DNA of 15,281 bases from Bacteroidales bacterium. GTDB taxonomy: Bacteria > Bacteroidota > Bacteroidia > Bacteroidales > UBA932. Where the stretch lies: NCBI GenBank assembly GCA_016285215.1, contig JAEEQI010000046.1, positions 1 to 15,281 on the forward strand, in the 5' to 3' direction. A program made the position numbers and the translations under genes. Within the stretch, counting starts at the first letter, position 1. The number at the start of each line of letters is the position of its first letter. Shown one piece after another: positions 12,705 to 15,281 of the stretch. Below the pieces are notes generated by a model. It did no database searches and had not been told where the DNA came from. It saw nothing but the letters and a program-made list of their open reading frames with translations.

Positions 12705-12736
12705 TTTGCAAAAGTGAAGAATTGTTCCTATTTTTG
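12705..12736 (+). promoter_or_regulatory. Promoter of the C1 peptidase-pssA operon
   Basis: TTTG (12705-12708), a 20-base spacer and TATTTTTG (12729-12736) give a textbook Bacteroidetes promoter. Transcription would start around 12741, leaving a leader of about 24 bases before ATG 12765. It overlaps two TTGCAA palindromes (12697-12702, 12706-12711). Confidence 0.8.
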
Positions 12737-12764
12737 TGTTTGGACACTTAATTCAAACACAGAT

Positions 12765-13970
12765 ATGAAACGTACTTTTGCTTTTGCATTCGCCGCCTTG
12801 CTTGTAGTGGGCGCTTATGCGCAGCAGCCCCGTCCGGCTGCCCCGGTCAAACCCGCAGACTTCACTTTCACAGTGGTCAAGGAAAACCCCATCACCTCCG
12901 TTAAGAACCAGAACAACAGCGGTACCTGCTGGTGCTTCAGCACCCTTTCTTTCCTGGAGTCTGAGGTTATCAAGGCCAAGGGCATCAAGGATCCCGCCCT
13001 GTATCCGGATTTCTCCGAGATGTTTATCGTGCGCCGTTCCTACTACGACCGCGCCATCAAGTTTGTGCGCCTGGACGGCAGTATGAACTTTGCCGTAGGT
13101 TCAGATTTCGGTGACGTGATTGAGACCGCCAAGGCATACGGTCTGGTGGACCAGAAGGCCTACACCGGCATGCAGTACGGCTACGACCTCCCCGTACAGG
13201 GAGAGCTGGACGCCGGCCTCAAGGGCTATGTGAACGCCATTGTAAAGAACCCCAACCGCAAGCTCACCAAGGTATGGCCCAAGGGCGTAGACGGTATCCT
13301 GGACGCTTATATGGGCCAGGTTCCGGAGAACTTTGTGGTTAACGGTGTTACCTATACTCCCGAAAGCTATCGCGACGCTCAGGGCATCAACCTGGACGAC
13401 TATATTGGCTTCACTTCCTATACCCATCATCCGTTCTACACCCAGTTTGCCATGGAGGTTCAGGACAACTGGCGCTGCACTCCTTCCTGGAACGTGCCCC
13501 TGGACGAGTTTATGGCCATTATGGACTACGCTGTAGAGAATGGTTACACCGTAGCCTGGGGTGGAGACGTATCCGAGACCGGTTTCACCCGTGACGGTCT
13601 GGGCCTTCTGCTGGACACCCAGGCCAAGCCCACCGCCGGCTCCGACCAGGAGCGCTGGGTTGGCCGCGGAGACGCTCCCAAGCCCGAAGCCAAGCCCGCT
13701 GTGAAGGAAATCAAGGTGACTCAGGAACTCCGTCAGCAGTACTACGACGAGAAGACCTCTACCGACGACCACGGTATGCACCTCTATGGTATTGCCAAGG
13801 ACCAGAACGGCAACAAGTATTATATGATCAAGAACTCCTGGGGAGAGACCGGAGCCTACAAGGGCCTCTGGTATATGTCTGAGGAATTTGCCAAGGGCAA
13901 GACCCTCAACATCCTGGTTAACAAGAAAGCCGTTCCCAAGGAGATCCTCAAAAAGATTGGCGTAAAGTAA
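12765..13970 (+). CDS. Exported C1-family cysteine peptidase (bleomycin hydrolase/aminopeptidase C type)
   Basis: The 401-residue protein begins with a signal peptide, MKRTFAFAFAALLVVGAYA, cleaved probably before QQP, so the enzyme is exported. The papain-fold active site is visible: Gln49 (oxyanion hole) and Cys55 in NQNNSGTCWCFS, His336 in DDHGMH, and Asn357 in KNSWGE. The order and the SEMF segment after the cysteine motif fit the bleomycin hydrolase/PepC branch, which acts as aminopeptidase or carboxypeptidase on peptides. Classical members are cytoplasmic, so the signal peptide makes this a Bacteroidales-type exported variant that likely degrades peptides in the periplasm. A lysine- and proline-rich insert (about 308-325) precedes the histidine. 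The start at 12765 was chosen for the signal peptide and the promoter just upstream. Its TAA directly abuts the pssA ATG. Confidence 0.9.
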   Translation: MKRTFAFAFAALLVVGAYAQQPRPAAPVKPADFTFTVVKENPITSVKNQNNSGTCWCFSTLSFLESEVIKAKGIKDPALYPDFSEMFIVRRSYYDRAIKFVRLDGSMNFAVGSDFGDVIETAKAYGLVDQKAYTGMQYGYDLPVQGELDAGLKGYVNAIVKNPNRKLTKVWPKGVDGILDAYMGQVPENFVVNGVTYTPESYRDAQGINLDDYIGFTSYTHHPFYTQFAMEVQDNWRCTPSWNVPLDEFMAIMDYAVENGYTVAWGGDVSETGFTRDGLGLLLDTQAKPTAGSDQERWVGRGDAPKPEAKPAVKEIKVTQELRQQYYDEKTSTDDHGMHLYGIAKDQNGNKYYMIKNSWGETGAYKGLWYMSEEFAKGKTLNILVNKKAVPKEILKKIGVK

Positions 13971-14687
13971 ATGTCTTTAACCAAGTATATCCCTAACACC
14001 ATCACTTCCACCAGCGTCCTCTGCGGCACGGTGGGAGTGGTGTTCGCTTTACAGGGAAGGCCGGATTATGCCTTTATCCTGATGCTCATTGCCGCCGTCT
14101 GCGATTTCTGCGACGGCCTGGCCGCCCGCCTGCTCAACGCATATTCGTCTATGGGCAAGGAGTTGGACTCCCTGGCCGATATGGTGAGTTTTGGAGTGCT
14201 CCCCACCGCCATCCTCATTGGCACTATGCAGAAGATGGGCGTAGACAGCTGGACGGAAGTCATCCCCGTTTTCCTGGCCGTGATGAGCGCCCTGCGCCTG
14301 GCCAAGTTCAACGTGGATGAGCGGCAAGGCTCGGACTTCATTGGCATTGCCACGCCCACCGCGGCCCTCATAAGCGGCTCGCTGTGCTACTTTGTGGCCA
14401 AGCATCCGGACTCCATCCTGGGCACCTGGGCAGGCACGCAGTGGTTCCTGCCGGCCTTGGCCGTTGTCCTGGGCCTGCTCCTGGTAAGCGAAATTCCTAT
14501 GTTTGGGATGAAGGTGGCCAAGGGTCACAAGCTGCTGGACGCCAAGCGCATCGTTTTCCTGTGCCTGGCCGTGGCAGCCATCCTTTTTGTGGTCATCGCA
14601 GGACTTAACTGGAGCCTGGCTGTGCTGCTGGTTTTCTGCATCTATATTGTAGAGAATCTGGTAATAGCCTTGTTCTGTAGGGGATGA
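13971..14687 (+). CDS. pssA: CDP-diacylglycerol-serine O-phosphatidyltransferase
   Basis: The 238-residue membrane protein carries the CDP-alcohol phosphatidyltransferase signature DG-x2-AR-x8-G-x3-D-x3-D: Asp48, Gly49, Ala52, Arg53, Gly62, Asp66 and Asp70, with a preceding Asp45. About seven or eight hydrophobic segments follow. It starts MSLTKYIPNTITSTSVLCG, which with the length points to the integral-membrane phosphatidylserine synthase rather than to phosphatidylglycerophosphate synthase. It makes phosphatidylserine from CDP-diacylglycerol and serine, the first committed step to phosphatidylethanolamine, the main phospholipid in this group. The decarboxylase partner is not in the window. 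The ATG follows the peptidase TAA without a gap, so expression depends on the promoter at 12705-12736. Transcription probably ends at the hairpin at 14811-14837. Confidence 0.92.
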   Translation: MSLTKYIPNTITSTSVLCGTVGVVFALQGRPDYAFILMLIAAVCDFCDGLAARLLNAYSSMGKELDSLADMVSFGVLPTAILIGTMQKMGVDSWTEVIPVFLAVMSALRLAKFNVDERQGSDFIGIATPTAALISGSLCYFVAKHPDSILGTWAGTQWFLPALAVVLGLLLVSEIPMFGMKVAKGHKLLDAKRIVFLCLAVAAILFVVIAGLNWSLAVLLVFCIYIVENLVIALFCRG

Positions 14688-14810
14688 ATCGGCACCCGCC
14701 CTTGTGGAGAGAGCCGGCACCGACGTGGACACTACCTTGGCGGCGATCGAGAGGCCCGCAAGACAGTTACATCCCCAAATTTACAATTGGGCCGAAAGGT
14801 CTGCAAGGAA

Positions 14811-14837
14811 TAACGCCGCAAAGAAATTGCGGCGTTA
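14811..14837. terminator. Bidirectional terminator between pssA and the ClC-type gene
   Basis: TAACGCCGCAA (14811-14821) and TTGCGGCGTTA (14827-14837) form a perfect 11-bp stem with loop AGAAA, followed on plus by a T-rich run (CTTGTTTATTTTC). It lies between two convergent genes and can end both transcripts. The preceding 14688-14810 holds no recognisable gene. Confidence 0.85.
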
Positions 14838-14855
14838 CTTGTTTATTTTCACGGA

Positions 14856-15281
14856 TTAATCCTGGGAGAAATCCCGAAGTTCCTGCCGGTAGGCGTTGAA
14901 GATCTTGGACTTGGAAAGAAATCCCAGATATTGGCGGTCCTCATCCACCATTGGAAGGTTCCAGGCGCCCGTCTTTTCGAACTTGCGCATCACGGAATCC
15001 ATAGGCTCGTTGGGGTGCACATATTCCGGCGAAGTTTGCATATAATTATAGACGTGGTTGGTCTGGTACAGCTCCGGCCGGAACATATCTTTTCGGATGC
15101 GGGCCAGCGAGACGAAGCCCTGGAATCGGCCCTTGGAATCGATGACCGGGAAGATGCTGCGCTCGCTCTTGGAAACCACCTCTACCAGTTCGCCCAGCGT
15201 GGCATCGATGCGCACGGGCAGGAAATCATCCTCCAGCAGGCTGCGGGCGTGCATCAGCGTTAGCACCGCCTGGTCGGAATC
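14856..15281 (-). CDS. ClC-type chloride channel, C-terminal CBS domain pair (partial)
   Basis: The minus-strand frame is open to the window edge and ends at TAA 14856-14858, so the last 141 residues are seen. They start DSDQAVLTLMHARSLLEDDFLPV and contain two CBS motifs: the first around SERSIFPVIDSKGRFQGFVSL, the second around KTGAWNLPMVDEDRQYLGFLSKSKIFNAYR. The linker MFRPELYQTNHVYNYM and the end SKSKIFNAYRQELRDFSQD match my memory of the tail of Bacteroidales ClC chloride channel/antiporter proteins, where the CBS pair regulates the membrane domain, often by binding nucleotides. The membrane part lies outside the window, so a free-standing CBS protein cannot be fully excluded. An internal GTG at 15264-15266 is not needed as start because the frame continues upstream. 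Confidence 0.8.
   Translation of the reverse strand, partial: DSDQAVLTLMHARSLLEDDFLPVRIDATLGELVEVVSKSERSIFPVIDSKGRFQGFVSLARIRKDMFRPELYQTNHVYNYMQTSPEYVHPNEPMDSVMRKFEKTGAWNLPMVDEDRQYLGFLSKSKIFNAYRQELRDFSQD

Noticed and set aside
14684..14899. 71-residue plus-strand frame after pssA, and a second open frame without ATG over the same DNA (reading ...TDVDTTLAAIERP...)
   Set aside because: Both run through the terminator hairpin, neither has a promoter or recognisable domain, and the second lacks an ATG start; a decayed gene remnant is possible but not supportable.

Overview
The window reads as chromosome of a fairly GC-rich member of the Bacteroidales (Bacteroidota). Three kinds of evidence point there. 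Several genes are preceded by the Bacteroidetes sigma-factor -7 motif TAnnTTTG, sometimes with a TTG-type -33 box 18-20 bases upstream, and start codons lack an obvious Shine-Dalgarno. The gene families are typical of the order: a fimbrillin-like lipoprotein, reverse rubrerythrin, exported S9 and C1 peptidases, an AddB-like nuclease, and a ClC channel with CBS tail. The window also carries a TGTCATTCTGAG/CTCAGGATGACA palindromic repeat that I recall from Bacteroidales genomes. No rRNA, tRNA, CRISPR array, transposase or phage gene is visible; this is mostly housekeeping chromosome.

Layout. 1-539 (minus): the start of a fimbrillin-like lipoprotein gene cut by the window edge, preceded by a 43-residue small-protein gene. 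Upstream lie a candidate promoter, a 9-G homopolymer and repeated operator-like motifs. 690-985 is AT-rich with no convincing gene and ends in a strong bidirectional terminator. 1037-2493 (minus): an AlkD-family DNA glycosylase and a reverse rubrerythrin, separated by a 167-bp island of nested inverted and direct repeats. 2602-8232 (plus): an exported S9 peptidase followed with no spacing by an AddB-like nuclease, whose reading frame carries an in-frame 21-codon palindromic repeat. 8387-9720 (plus): a mannose-6-phosphate-isomerase-like protein with altered metal ligands, overlapping by one base an Hsp15-like S4 RNA-binding protein. 9722-9905: convergent gap with two palindromic elements. 9911-12663 (minus operon, transcribed from 12663 down): unknown lipoprotein, DEDDy 3'-5' exonuclease, RlmI-like rRNA methyltransferase, all overlapping. 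12765-14687 (plus): an exported bleomycin-hydrolase-type C1 peptidase, then phosphatidylserine synthase. 14811-14837 is a terminator, and 14856-15281 (minus) is the C-terminal CBS tail of a ClC-type chloride channel.

The genes do not form one pathway. They fall into small transcription units, several with overlapping or abutting reading frames and very short apparent 5' leaders. The most unusual material lies between and inside genes: a possible length-variable G tract next to the promoter of a surface-lipoprotein unit, several distinct palindromic repeat elements, and a repeat domesticated inside a DNA-repair nuclease. No complete new defence or biosynthetic system is visible.
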